Below, piece after piece: positions 10,943 through 21,156 of a stretch of DNA of 64,000 bases (the first letter of the stretch is position 1; each line of letters begins with the position of its first letter). The notes below the pieces were generated by a model. That model saw only the letters and a program-made list of their open reading frames with translations, did not search any database and had not been told where the DNA came from. Source of the stretch: Allodiplogaster sudhausi. Lineage: Eukaryota; Nematoda; Chromadorea; Rhabditida; Diplogasteridae. The position numbers and the translations under genes were made by a program. The stretch covers positions 2,128,501 through 2,192,500 of the forward strand of contig CALZFC010000059.1 of NCBI GenBank assembly GCA_945643635.1. Reading direction: 5' to 3'.

Positions 10943-11572
10943 ATGGAAATAAACGATGGAAATCCAGGTGAGAGTGCAATCACAACGGTGCCAGCGATGA
11001 AAGTGTACTGGACCTGTAATTATTCTAGCTTAAATAGTTTGTTAAATTATCTTTTTCTTATACTTAATGTAAAGGTTCGTTAAAAATACAAGAATATTTT
11101 TTTTAATTCATGAATTGAAGAATCCTTACGGTCAATGTTTACAAGCGCTCCGCTTCACTCGACACGTTCGTCTGCGGTCTTTCTCGGCGAGCAGATTTCT
11201 CGAGCATCCTCCACGGAAGCAGCGCCGATGCAGAACTGAGCGTGGAAGAGTTGTAAGATATTAACAAATTATATTCGCAAATGTAAATAAGAAGAATAGC
11301 AAAGAATGCTCAATGCTATGCATATTCGATTTACACAAGTGTTCTCACGAATCTCCGCGTGGTCACTCGTCGACGTGCAAGCGCGGTCGAATTGTTTGGA
11401 GCAATTTTCCGACTCCATGTTCCATCCGATAGTCGGCATCATCACAGCAAATAGAAGAGCAGAGTAAGAGAGGCCAGAGAAGCAGACAAAACGAAAGAAG
11501 ACCATTGAAGAGAGTCGACCATCCGCCACGGGGGAAAGAAGCAGGAATGGATGGCAAGCCGGCGAAAGAACA
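10943..11572 (-). pseudogene. two-membrane-segment family, copy 1 (degenerate)
   Basis: Exon A 11572-11367, exon B 11250-11130, exon C from 11013. Compared with copies 2, 3, 5 and 6, the acceptor of exon B reads ACAAC instead of ACAG or TCAG. Exon C has lost bases after GTTGTGATT, so the frame leaves the membrane segment and runs on as SPGFPSF. It is therefore probably not functional. Confidence 0.6.
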
Positions 11573-11729
11573 CTTAAATAAAACTATATACAAAATATTT
11601 GAATATTTTGAAAGTGCAAAAAATAATTTGAGAACCCTACTGATAAAGTTCATTTTATAGCACTTTGCTTGGAAAAGCACAATAGCTAAAAATGAATTTT
11701 CGTTAAATTAATTCAAATCAGACTATTCT

Positions 11730-11820
11730 TTCAACTGCTTTCCGTTTGATCTGAAGAAATTATGGGCGCAAGAGTCGTTCGTCCTCTTTGGTTGGCTGCG
11801 GAGAACAGCAAATTGGAACA
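11730..11820 (-). pseudogene. cysteine-bearing exon remnant upstream of copy 1
   Basis: Minus-strand sequence CAGCCAACCAAAGAGGACGA onward is a copy of the exon seen best at 18,425-18,530 (frame PTKEDERFCSCDHNFF). Here a short deletion removes part of the RFCSC segment. It occurs just upstream of exon A in each array unit. Confidence 0.45.
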
Positions 11821-12253
11821 AAAGATAGGTAACATTTTCATTAACTTTCTAATTGACTAAGGCCCTGATGATATGCTTCCGACGGATCAGACGTAGGATG
11901 GGGCTGGCAATATAAAAAAAAGGGTTATCAAGGCTGAATAGATATATTTATAGGATAAATTTAATCCTTTGTTGTTGAAATCGTCGCCATCACTGAGCCA
12001 ACATTGAAATAAGAGTGTTGCTCTGTTTCTGCCAGTCTATATTACGTCATTGTATGACCCGAAATCATAACGAATGAAGTTGCGATATTGCCATTACTCT
12101 CTTGTGAGCATCTGATCTTGAGGGCATGTCAGCCGTCGAAATTGGCCGTTAAGAAACCTTCGATAGCTATTAGATGTCAGCATTATTGTGAGCGTTTGCG
12201 TAGGCCAGTAGTGGAACGAGTTACAAAGACCATCACAATTAACTTTATCAGGA

Positions 12254-12902
12254 TTAAAGAAGGTAGTAAACGATGGAAATCCAGGTGATAGTGGTCACAA
12301 GCGCAATGACAACTGAGCCAGCAATGAAAGTGTACTGGACCTGCAATTATTCTAGCCTTAAGAATGTAATATTATCTTTTTCTTATACTTAATATACAGG
12401 TTCGTTAAAAATACGAGCAAATTTTTTTTTATTCACGAAATAAAGAATCCTTACGATCAATGTATACAAGCGCTCCGCTTCATTCGAGATTTTCGTCTGC
12501 GGTCTTTCTCGGCGAGCTGATTTCTCGAGCATCCTCCACGGAAGCAGCGCCGATGCAGAACTGAGCGTGGTAGAGCTGTAAGATATTAACAAATAATATT
12601 CACAAATATAAATAAGAAGATTTGCAAAGAATGCGCTCAAGGCTATGCACAATCGATATAGACATGTGGTCTCACCACGAATCTCCGCGTGCTTACTCGT
12701 CGACGTGCAAGCGCGGTCGAATTGATTGGAGCGATTTTCCGACTCCATGTTCCAAGCGATAGTCGGCAACATCACAGCAAATAGAAGAGCAGAGTAAGAG
12801 AGGCCAGAGATGCAGACAAAGGGATAGAAGACCATTGAAGAGGGACGACCGTCCGCCAAGGGGGAAAGAAGCAGGAATGGATGGCAAGCCGGCGAAAGAA
12901 CA
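12254..12902 (-). CDS. two-membrane-segment protein family, copy 2
   Basis: Exon A 12902-12697 (206 nt), B 12575-12455 (121 nt), C 12340-12254 (87 nt with TAA) join in phase (0, 2, 0) into 137 residues. Splice sites are TTTAAG|TG, GA|GTAAGC, TTACAG|CT, ATC|GTAAGG and TTGCAG|GT. Exon A codes CSFAGLPSIPAS, then a hydrophobic segment (LSLCLHLWPLLLCSSICC). Exon B is basic (ALLPWRMLEKSARRERPQ). Exon C is a second membrane segment starting VQYTFIAG and ending YYLL. The first exon is not identified: the A acceptor is phase 0, so at least one upstream exon is needed. I do not recognise the family. Six units of this layout lie in tandem between 10.9 and 19.6 kb. Confidence 0.55.
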
Positions 12903-13019
12903 CTTAAATATAACTTTATACAGATTATTTGAATATCTTGAAAGTGCAAACAATAATGATAAAGTTTAATAATGATAAAGTTCATTTTATCGCACTTTGC
13001 TTGGTAAAGCAAAATGCAT

Positions 13020-13940
13020 TTTAGTTGACCTGCTTTCCGTTTGATCTGAAGAAATTATGCTCGCAAGAGCAGAATTTCTTCAGATCCTCCTAGGTTGGCT
13101 GCGGAGAACAGCACTGGTCATTTGCGCAGACGCCACACTTGGATTGCTGTCACCGAGGAATGCTAAAACTTAAAGAATCTTGAACCCGCAGTCCATCTCT
13201 CAGAGCCTTTTTTAAATATAGTTGGAACGAAAAAATACCGGTCCCCCTTTGGTGCAAAATTCTCTTTTTTATATGGAGCCAAAGCAACTTTTTTTAAGCC
13301 GATTTTTGTGTTTTAAACCACTAATTCCTCATTTTCATGTTGTTTTCAACATGAAAAATAATAATTGGCATATTATATTTTGCTGTAAAATGTTCATTTT
13401 TCAAAAACGTTCATTTGTGCCAAACAGTTCATGTTATTGATATAAACAGCTCCGGATACATTATTTCCACCTGAATCTTATTTGCTATGCAAAAGCAGCT
13501 CGGTTACATTCCGTTAAAAAAAACCCCGTTCGATTTCTCAACTTTTGCGGCTGCAAACGCCTGATTTAAGAATTAGAGGCTAAATCGTCAACTCCTCGAC
13601 GCCACCATTTTTTGGAAATATGATCGATAAATAAAATCCGTTATTAGATTTTGACTATCATTTCCGTTATCTACTCGACGAGAGCTTTCGAATGGTATAT
13701 TGCTCATTTCAAAATCTTTCCCTTGGGGAAGTCGAGACCATTCCCTTGTAAGGATCTGAGAGATGTTTCCGACGGCACAGTGGAGGGATGGCTGTGCTTG
13801 GCGGACAAAGAGACGATAAACTAGCCACGATGATCAGGCCATGCCAGAGTAGACGATGGCGAAGGCAACGAGAGTACGGCCAGAGGACTTCAGAGGATTG
13901 AAAGTTGCGTGCATCTATGCGCAACAATTTGACAGAAGCA
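13020..13940 (-). pseudogene. secreted cysteine-rich gene remnant (signal exon plus CC exon)
   Basis: Minus strand: 13916 ATG starts MHATFNPLKSSGRTLVAFAI; after a possible 34-base intron the frame continues FIVSLSAKHSHPS, together a good signal peptide. About 13,050-13,160 codes KCGVCANDQCCSPQPT, after which a TAG and shifted bases break the frame relative to the sister units. Homologous to 19,680-20,130. The last part (SNGKQ) is shared with the exon upstream of exon A in every unit. Confidence 0.45.
13161..13700. other. non-coding interval in the array
   Basis: No exon or family recognised; AT-rich. The short plus-strand open frame here has no supporting splice or codon signal. Confidence 0.35.
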
Positions 13941-15353
13941 GCTTTCTTTTGTGAGGGAGGAAAGATCTATGCAAAGAATGAAGGGCATGTTATTATTTAT
14001 GATTTAATCTTGTAAACTCTTGATTGAGAATGCCATTTAATTTCTACGTAACATGAAATGTAATGTAGTAGAAACGCTTGCTTCCATTTGTTTCGTAATG
14101 ATCGAACATCTTGCCTGATAGGCAATTTTTTAAAGCAGTTTACAACATTTCATGTACACATCAAGCGTGCACAAATGAGTTAGGTGAGTAATTGAAGCAG
14201 TAACGAGAACGAATTAGATTTTGAGAAACAATCAACAAGGTTATGTAAAACTAATTTGCCAGACCTATAATATTACGAAATGCAAGGAGATAATAAAGGA
14301 CAATAACAACAAATTTGAATATTTTACTCCGTTATTTCACGATGAATATCCTTTCCATTTTTGTTAGCTAATCCATGCCCCAGGTCCAGGGCGCCTGGCA
14401 AGTGAATGTCAGGATCAAGTATACATCATTTGAAAGACATACAAAATTACATCGAATGGACCATTGCGTTTTATAATTGATGAACTTTTAATGAAAGTAT
14501 GGTTTGCAGCCAAGGCCGAAATTTGCTCAGAAAGCCATATTCAAATGCGATACCCAAAAAAATTTCGTAGATTTTCGTCGTAGAAACATATTATATGTAG
14601 TACTACCTCCTCTTTCATATTGAAGATTCAGTTTTTGGAAAGTAATAGTAAAAAAAATGTTATTACCTGAAAATCAAAGTTCAAAAAATTAAATTGGGCA
14701 AAAGTCATAAAAATAAAAAAATTTCGAAAATGGTAATCAAGGCATACCTTGATTCCTGTGCAGGCAATGTAAAAAATTGGCTTAAAAAAGCTGAATAAAT
14801 ATATTCTAGGATAAATTTCATCTTTGATGATTCAAAGTGGACAAGTCATTAAAAAAACTTTCGAAAATGGTCATCAAAGCAAACTTTGATTCCTGTGCAG
14901 GCAATTTAAAAAAGTGGTTAAAAAAATATTCTAGGACAAATTTCATTCTTTGATGATTCAAGTCATGCAAATTCATTCTCATTCTTTAAAGGAGGTATCC
15001 GGGGAATAATTAACCCATGTTTTGTTCTATGTGAATAAGTTCATTTTGGCGTAAAACATATTTCCAGAAAGTTTGAGCGATTTTCTTTCATTACATTCTG
15101 AGTAATAGTAACGTGAAAACTGGCGGGTAGAGAATTAGCTACGGTAGGTCAGAGCCGCCCTCCTATTTCACATGCTCTCTCGACCGAGCGACAGGCAACT
15201 TTATGAGCGCGCGCATTTAAAGTGCTTCTTTAGCGCTACTGTATAATTATTCGCCGGATACTTCCTTTAATGTCAGCATTCAATAATAATGACCATGGAA
15301 AGGCGAGAAATTGAGCAGTTCTCTTTTTGTACAACAATAAAACTTTATCAGGC
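13941..15353. repeat. non-coding repeats of the array and a decayed exon Y
   Basis: 13,990-14,420 matches 20,220-20,680: shared GTAAACTCTTGA and GAATGCCATT blocks and, near 14,365-14,415, a decayed copy of exon Y (CAGGCGCCCTGG against GCCAGGCCCTCC). 14,460-14,750 matches 17,120-17,440 and 18,590-18,700 (TTGAAGATTCAGTTTTTGG, CAAAAAATTAAATTGG). 14,760-14,990 holds two partial copies of the AATATATTCTAGGATAAATTTC block. 15,000-15,250 is unlike the rest and unassigned. Confidence 0.55.
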
Positions 15354-16003
15354 TTAAAGAAGGTAATAAACGATGGAAATCCAGGTGATAGTGGCCACAA
15401 GCGGAATGACAACGGTGCCAGCGATGAAAGTGTACTGGACCTGTAATTATCCTAGTTAAATATTATTTTGTTAAATTATTTTTTCTTAATGTAGAGGTTC
15501 GTTAAAAATATTATTCATGAATTGTTTTTTTTTATTCATGAATTGAAGAATCCTTACGATCAGCGAATACAAGCGCTCCGCTTCATTCGAGATGTTCTTC
15601 TGCGGTCTTTCTTTTCGAGCCGATTTCTCGAGCATCCTCCGCGGAAGCAGCGCCGATGCAGAACTGAGCGTGGTAGAGCTGAAAGATATTAACAAATTAT
15701 ATTCACAAATGTAAATAAGAAGAATAGCAAAGAATGCTCTAGGCAATGCATATTCGATTTACACTTGTGGTCTCATTACGAATCTCCGCGTGCTTACTCG
15801 TCGACGTGCAAGCGCGGTCGAATTGATTGGAGCGATTTTCCGACTCCATGTTCCAAGCGATAGTCGGCATCATCACAGCAAATAGAAGAGCAGAGTAAGA
15901 GAGGCCAGAGAAGCAGAGAAAGGGAAAGAAGACCATTGAAGAGGGACGACCGTCCGCCACGGAGGAAAGAAGCAGGAATGGATGGCAAGCCCGCGAAAGA
16001 ACA
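15354..16003 (-). CDS. two-membrane-segment protein family, copy 3
   Basis: Exons A 16003-15798, B 15678-15558, C 15440-15354, same lengths and phases as copy 2. Exon A has the segment LLSLSLLLWPLLLCSSICC, exon B ALLPRRMLEKSARKERPQ, exon C VQYTFIAGTVVIPLVATITW with a TAA after YYLL. All donors and acceptors are canonical (TCG ACG A|GTAAGC; CTTTCAG; GTAAGG; ATTACAG). Exon A is also open in a second frame across several copies, discussed as a finding. The 5' exon is unknown. Confidence 0.55.
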
Positions 16004-16139
16004 CTTAAATATAACTTCATACAAATTATTTGAAATCTCGAAAGTGCAAACAATAATTTGAGAACCCTACTGATAAAGTTCATTTTATCGCACTTTGCTT
16101 GGAAAAGCACAATAGCTAAAATGAATTTTCGTTAAATTA

Positions 16140-16255
16140 ATTCAGATCATACTATTCTTTCAACTGCTTTCCGTTTGATCTGAAGAAATTATGGTCTCAA
16201 GAGCAGAATCGTTCGTCCTCTTTGGTTTACTGCAGAGAACAGCAAGTTCGAACAA
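16140..16255 (-). pseudogene. cysteine-bearing exon remnant upstream of copy 3
   Basis: Minus strand AAACCAAAGAGGACGAACG onward. The CGCAGCC of sister units is TGCAGTAA here and the second cysteine codon is changed (CTTGAGACC for CTTGCGACC). A short piece after TTTCTTCAG, reading IKRKAVERI before a GTATGA donor, might be a 27-nt exon in phase with exon A; this is only a suggestion. Confidence 0.35.
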
Positions 16256-16339
16256 AAGATACCGCCCATAGCTAACAGTTTCATTAAGTTTCTGGTTGAC
16301 CAAGGCTCTGGTGAGATGTTTCCGACGGCTAGGGCAGGC

Positions 16340-16364
16340 AATATAAAAAATGGGTTATCAAGGA

Positions 16365-16398
<34 letters not shown>

Positions 16399-16699
16399 AT
16401 AAATTTAATTCTTTGATGTTGAAATCGTCGCCTTCCCTGACAATGAGCCAACTTTGAAGGTCAGTGCTGCTCTGTTTTTGTCACTCTATGTTGCGTCATT
16501 TTATAGCATGAAATCATCACGAATGACGGTGCGACATTGACGATACTCTCTTGTGAGCATCTGATCTTGTGGGCATTTCAGCTGTCGAAATAGGCCTTTT
16601 TAAGAAAACTTCGATAGATATTAGATGTCAGCATTATTGTGAGCGATTGTGCAGGCGAGTGGAACGAGTATACGAACATCACAATTAACTTTATCAGGT
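16340..16699. repeat. non-coding array repeat with TA microsatellite
   Basis: Matches 3,325-3,860 and 11,905-12,253. Copy-specific features are the (TA) run at about 16,370-16,395. No gene. Confidence 0.6.
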
Positions 16700-17001
16700 T
16701 TAAAGGAGGTAATAAACGATGGAAATCCAGGTGAGAATGGTCACGAGCGCAATGACAACGGTGCCAGCGATGAAAGTGTACTGGACCTGTAATTATTCTA
16801 GCTTAAATATTATTTTGTTAAATTAATTTTTTCTTAATATACTGGTGCGTTAAAAACACGAGAATCTTTTTGAATTCATGAATTGAAGAGTCCTTACTAT
16901 CAACGAATACAAGCGCTCCGCTTCACTCGAGATGCTCGTCTGCGGTCTTTCTTGGCGAGCCGATCTCTCGAGCATCCTCCACGGAAGCAGCGCCGATGCA
17001 G
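16700..17001 (-). pseudogene. two-membrane-segment family, copy 4 (truncated)
   Basis: Exon C 16786-16700 is open (VQYTFIAGTVVIALV, TAA) and exon B begins at the GTAAGG donor (16898) but homology stops abruptly near 17,001 within the segment matching SSASALLP. Exon A is missing; unrelated array repeat (as at 14,460) follows. Likely a recombination breakpoint. Confidence 0.6.
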
Positions 17002-17644
17002 ATGATTTACTTTGAAAACTTTATGAGGGATGTATCTCTTGTTCATAACTAATTTTAGATGGTCAAAAAGTTTTCGAAAATTTTTTTACCTTAGATATAA
17101 CTTATACACCTTTCGAAAGAGCATAAAAAATTACATCGAACGGACTATTCCGTTTGATTCCGTTTTAAAATTGATGAAGTTTGAATGAAAATATGGTTTG
17201 CAGCTAATGCCGAAATTTGCTCAGAAACCCATATTCAAATGCAGACACCCAAAAAAGTATCGGAGATTTTTCGTCGTAGAAACATATTATTTGTAGTTTT
17301 AGCTCCTCTTTCATATTGAAGATTCAGTTTTTGGAAAGTAATAGTAAAAAAAAAGTTATTGCCTGAAAACCACATTTCAAAAAATTAAATTGGACAAAAG
17401 CCATAAAGATAAAAATTTTCGAAAATGGTAATCAAAGCATACTTTGATTAATGTGCAGGCAAAATGAGAAGTTGGGTCATAGAAGATGAATAAATATATT
17501 TTTAGGATAAATTTCATTCTTTGATGATGCAAATCATGCAAATTCATTCTCAATATTTAATGTCAGAATCGCAATAATACTGACAATGGAAAGACGAAAA
17601 TTAAACAGTTCTCTTCTTGTACAATAATTAACACTTTATCACGC

Positions 17645-18290
17645 TTAAAGGAGGTAGTAAACGATGGAAATGCCGGCGATTGCGGCCACAAGCGCAATGA
17701 CAACGATGAAAGTGATGAAAGTGTACTGGACCTGTAATTATTCGAGCCTTAAGAATTTGTAAAATTATCTTTATCTTATACTTAATTTACAGGTTCGTTA
17801 AAATTGGAGAATCTTTTTTTAAATTCATAAATTGAAGAATCCTTACGATCAGCGAATACAAGCGCTCCGCTTTATTCGAGATGTTCTTCTGCGGTCTTTC
17901 TTGGCGAGCCGATTTCTCGAGCATCCTCCACGAAAGCAGCGCCGATGTAGAACTGAGCGTTTTAGAGCTGAAAGATATTAACAAATTATATTCACAAATG
18001 TAAATAAGAAGAATAGCAAAGAATAAGCTCAAGGCTATATTCCATATACACATGTGGTCTCACCACGAATCTCCGCATGCTCACTCGTCGACGTGCAAGC
18101 GCGGTCGAATTGATTGGAGCAATTTTCCGACTCCATGTTCCAAGCGATAGTCGGCATCATCACGGCAAATAGAAGAGCAGAGTAAGAGAGGCCAGAGAAG
18201 CAGAAATAGCGAAAGAAGACCATTGAAGAGGGACGACCGTCCGCCACGGGGGAAAGAAGCAGGAATGGATGGCAAGCCCGCGAAAGAACA
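17645..18290 (-). CDS. two-membrane-segment protein family, copy 5
   Basis: Exons A 18290-18085, B 17967-17847, C 17731-17645, in phase as in copies 2 and 3. In exon C the repeated ATGAAAGTG in the plus sequence gives VQYTFITFIVVIALVAA, so three residues differ as a block from copies 2-4; copy 6 shares this change, which groups 5 with 6. Donor of exon A is GTGAGC. The upstream exon is unknown. Confidence 0.55.
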
Positions 18291-18424
18291 CTTAAATATA
18301 ACTTCATACAAATTATTTGAAATCTCGAAAGTGCAAACAATAATTTGAGAACCCTACTGATAAAGTTCATTTTATCGCACTTTGCTTGGAAAAGCACAAT
18401 AGCTAAAATGAATTTTCGCTAAAA

Positions 18425-18535
18425 TTAATTCAGATCATACTATTCTTTCAACTGCTTTCCGTTTGATCTGAAGAAATTATGGTCGCAAGAGCAGAATCGT
18501 TCGTCCTCTTTGGTTGGCTGCGGAAATCAGCAAGT
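18425..18535 (-). other. cysteine-bearing exon, best preserved copy
   Basis: After CCGCAG the minus strand reads PTKEDERFCSCDHNFFRSNG, then KQLKE and TAG. It may be the last exon of a small secreted CC-type gene or, spliced differently, lead into exon A of copy 5. Which is right cannot be decided here. Confidence 0.35.
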
Positions 18536-18913
18536 TGAAACAAAAGATACCGCTCATAGCTAACAGTTTCATTAAGTTTCTAGTATTATAGATTCAGTTT
18601 TTGGAAAGTAATCTTTAAGAAAGTTCTTGCCTGAAAAATTCATTTTAAAAAATTAAATTGGAAAAAATCCACAAAAATAAACACTTTCGAAAATGGTCAT
18701 CAAATCATACTTTAATTCCTGTGCAGGCAATATAAAAAAATGGGTTATAAAAGATGAATAAATATATTTTTAGGATAAATTTCATTCTTTGATGATGCAA
18801 ATCATGCAAATTCATTCTCATTCTTTAATGTCAGCATTGCAATAAGACTGACAATGGAAAGGCGAGAACTTAAACAGTTCTCTTCTTGCACAATAATTAT
18901 TACTTTATCAGAT

Positions 18914-19548
18914 TTAAAGGAGGTAGTAAACGATGGAAATCCAGGTGATAGTGGCTACACGCGCAATGACAACGATGAAAGTGATGAAAGTGTACTGGAC
19001 CTGTAATTATTCTATCTTTAAGAATTTGATAATTATCTTTTTCTTATACTTAGTGTGCAGGTTCAATAAAAATACAAGCAAATTTTTTTAATTCTCGAAG
19101 AAAATAATCCTTACGATCAATGCACACAAGCGCTCCGCTTCACTCGAGATGTTCGTCTGCGGTCTTTCTCGGCGAGCCGATTTCTCGAACATCCTCTGCG
19201 GAAGCTGCGCCGATGCAGAGCTGAGGGTGGTAGAGCTGTAAGATATTAATAAATAATATTCACAAATGTAAATAAGAAGAATAGCAAAGAATGCTCAAGG
19301 CTATGCATGTTCGATATACACATGTGGTCTCACCACGAATCTCACTCGTCGACTTGCAAGCGCGGTCGGATTGAATGGAATTTTCCGACTCCATGTCCCA
19401 AGCGATAGTCGGCATCATCATAGCAAATAGAAGAGCAGAGTAAGAGAGGGCAGAGAAGCAGACAAAGGGAAAGAAGACCATTGAAGAGGGACGACCGTCC
19501 GCCACGGGGGAAAGAAGCAGGAATGGATGGCAAGCCGGCGAAAGAACA
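18914..19548 (-). CDS. two-membrane-segment protein family, copy 6
   Basis: Exons A 19548-19346 (203 nt; an in-frame 3-base loss near the QSIRPRL segment), B 19235-19115, C 19000-18914. Frame is kept through all three. Exon C reads VQYTFITFIVVIARVATITW and ends YYLL. The unit is the last complete one before the array meets the exon X/Y remnants. Confidence 0.55.
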
Positions 19549-19679
19549 CTTAAATATAACTTTATACAAATTATTTGAATATCTGGAAAGTGCAAACAAT
19601 ACTGATAAAGTTCATTTTTCCGCACTTTGCTTGGAAAAGTACAATTCGTAAAATACATTTTCGTAAATTTCATTCAAGT

Positions 19680-20130
19680 CATACTATTCTTTCACATGCT
19701 TTCCGTGGAATAAGAGTAAAATTTGCTCGTGAGAACAGAATCGTTTGTCAGAACCTCTCTTTGGTTGGCTGCGGAGAACCACATCAGTCACGCCACCACT
19801 TGGACTGTTGCCACCGAGGCATGCTTAATGTTGAAGAATCTTGCATTTACACCATCATTCCATCTCTTAGAGCTATTACTTCTATTACTCTTATAATGCT
19901 GGAACGAAAAGTAACGCTTATAGCTAAAAGTTTCATTAAAGTTTCTAGTTGACTAAGGCCCTGAAGAGATGGTTCCGACTGCTCAGAAGAAGGATGGGTG
20001 GGAATGGCGGACAAAGAGACGATAAACTAGCCACGATGATCAGGCCATGCCAAATTAGACGATGGCGAAGGCAACGAGAGTACGGCCAGAGGACTTCAGA
20101 GGATTGAAAGTTGCGTTCATCTATGCACTC
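19680..20130 (-). pseudogene. secreted cysteine-rich gene remnant, second copy
   Basis: Minus strand from the ATG at 20,123: MNATFNPLKSSGRTLVAFAI, then (after a possible 34-base intron) FIVSLSAIPTHPSSEQ. The downstream CC exon near 19,690-19,820 is decayed: KCGVC of the sister unit is lost and the frame shifts. Homologous to 13,020-13,940. Confidence 0.45.
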
Positions 20131-20635
20131 ACAACAGTTCGACAGAGGCATGCAATACCTTTCTTCTGTGAGTCCCATGTTTAAGAAGAAAGGTCTATGC
20201 AATGAATGAATAAATGAATATCGTTTTTTATTTATGATCTTGTAAACTCTTGAGTGAGAATGCCATTAAATTTCTACGTAACATAACATGTTATGTAGTA
20301 AAATACACTTCCTTTCGTTTGTTTCGTAATGATTCGTGATAGACAGCCAACTTTTTTCTGCAATTTATAACTTTCAATTTAAACATCAATCGAACACAAA
20401 ACGAGGTAGGATTCAAACTGAGTAAAGTAACGAGAACGAACGAGACGTTGAGCAAACAACAAGATAATGGACAGACATATAATTAGCGAGATCAATCATA
20501 TTACTAAAGTCGAGGAGAAAATAGAGGATTTTTAAGCAACAGTCAAATTAATGAATATTTTAAGCTTTAAACAACAACAAAAAATCGATGTACGAATATA
20601 ATATTATTGACCTGAACTCCATAATTTCATGATTT

Positions 20636-21005
20636 TTAAGAGTTGAGCCATACGCCTGGAGGGCCTGGCAGGCGAAATCCTGGATCAGCAATCCGCTTTC
20701 TGATAGCTTCACGTTCCCGTTTGGCTGCATTCGTGTGAAACTGTAAAAGAAGCGATAGGGAACAGTCGTTAAATTCGATAAATGCTTGGAATTTCTTTCA
20801 ATCCTATATTTCTTTGTCGCTGTCTCGATATGCTCAATGCCCAACCTTGATTGCCTCGTCCACTTTTTTGTCCTTGCCCGCCAACTCGGGGAGATGGAGC
20901 CAGTTGAGAGTGCCGCCCTCAGCCGTCGCGCACTTCTCCATGCTTCCGAAGGCGCCGACTCGGAAAGGGCTCACCCAACCGCCGAAGCCACTCGAATTCT
21001 CTCGC
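20636..21005 (-). CDS. exons X and Y of an unrecognised gene (3' end only)
   Basis: Exon X 21005-20846 reads GFGGWVSPFRVGAFGSMEKC and on to LHLPELAGKDKKVDEAIK; donor AAG|GTTGGG. Exon Y 20740-20636 starts after TTACAG, reads FHTNAAKREREAIRKR, then GFRLPGPPGVWLNS and TAA. Phase across the junction is 0. No 5' exons were found between here and the DUF273 stop at 21,157. The acceptor of X (TTGAG) is weak. Because decayed copies of X occur at 1.1, 7.1 and 10.7 kb, and of Y at 14.4 kb, this may be the least decayed copy of a former gene rather than a working one. Confidence 0.4.
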
Positions 21006-21156
21006 CTCAATATGACATGGTTGTTAGTAGTGTTATTACTGTACTTATGCTTATTCACCTGTTCAATTTTACATTTAAATGTTAAAAATATGTTAAGCAT
21101 GCTGGCTTCGCATGGCACGAGAATTAGCCTGGAAATAAGGCAAAACAAAAATGCCG

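Noticed and set aside
11269..11529. Alternative frame of the tandem-family exon A as the main protein
   Set aside because: It is open, but its continuation stops in exon B and does not reach the conserved exon C membrane segment, so it was kept only as a finding.
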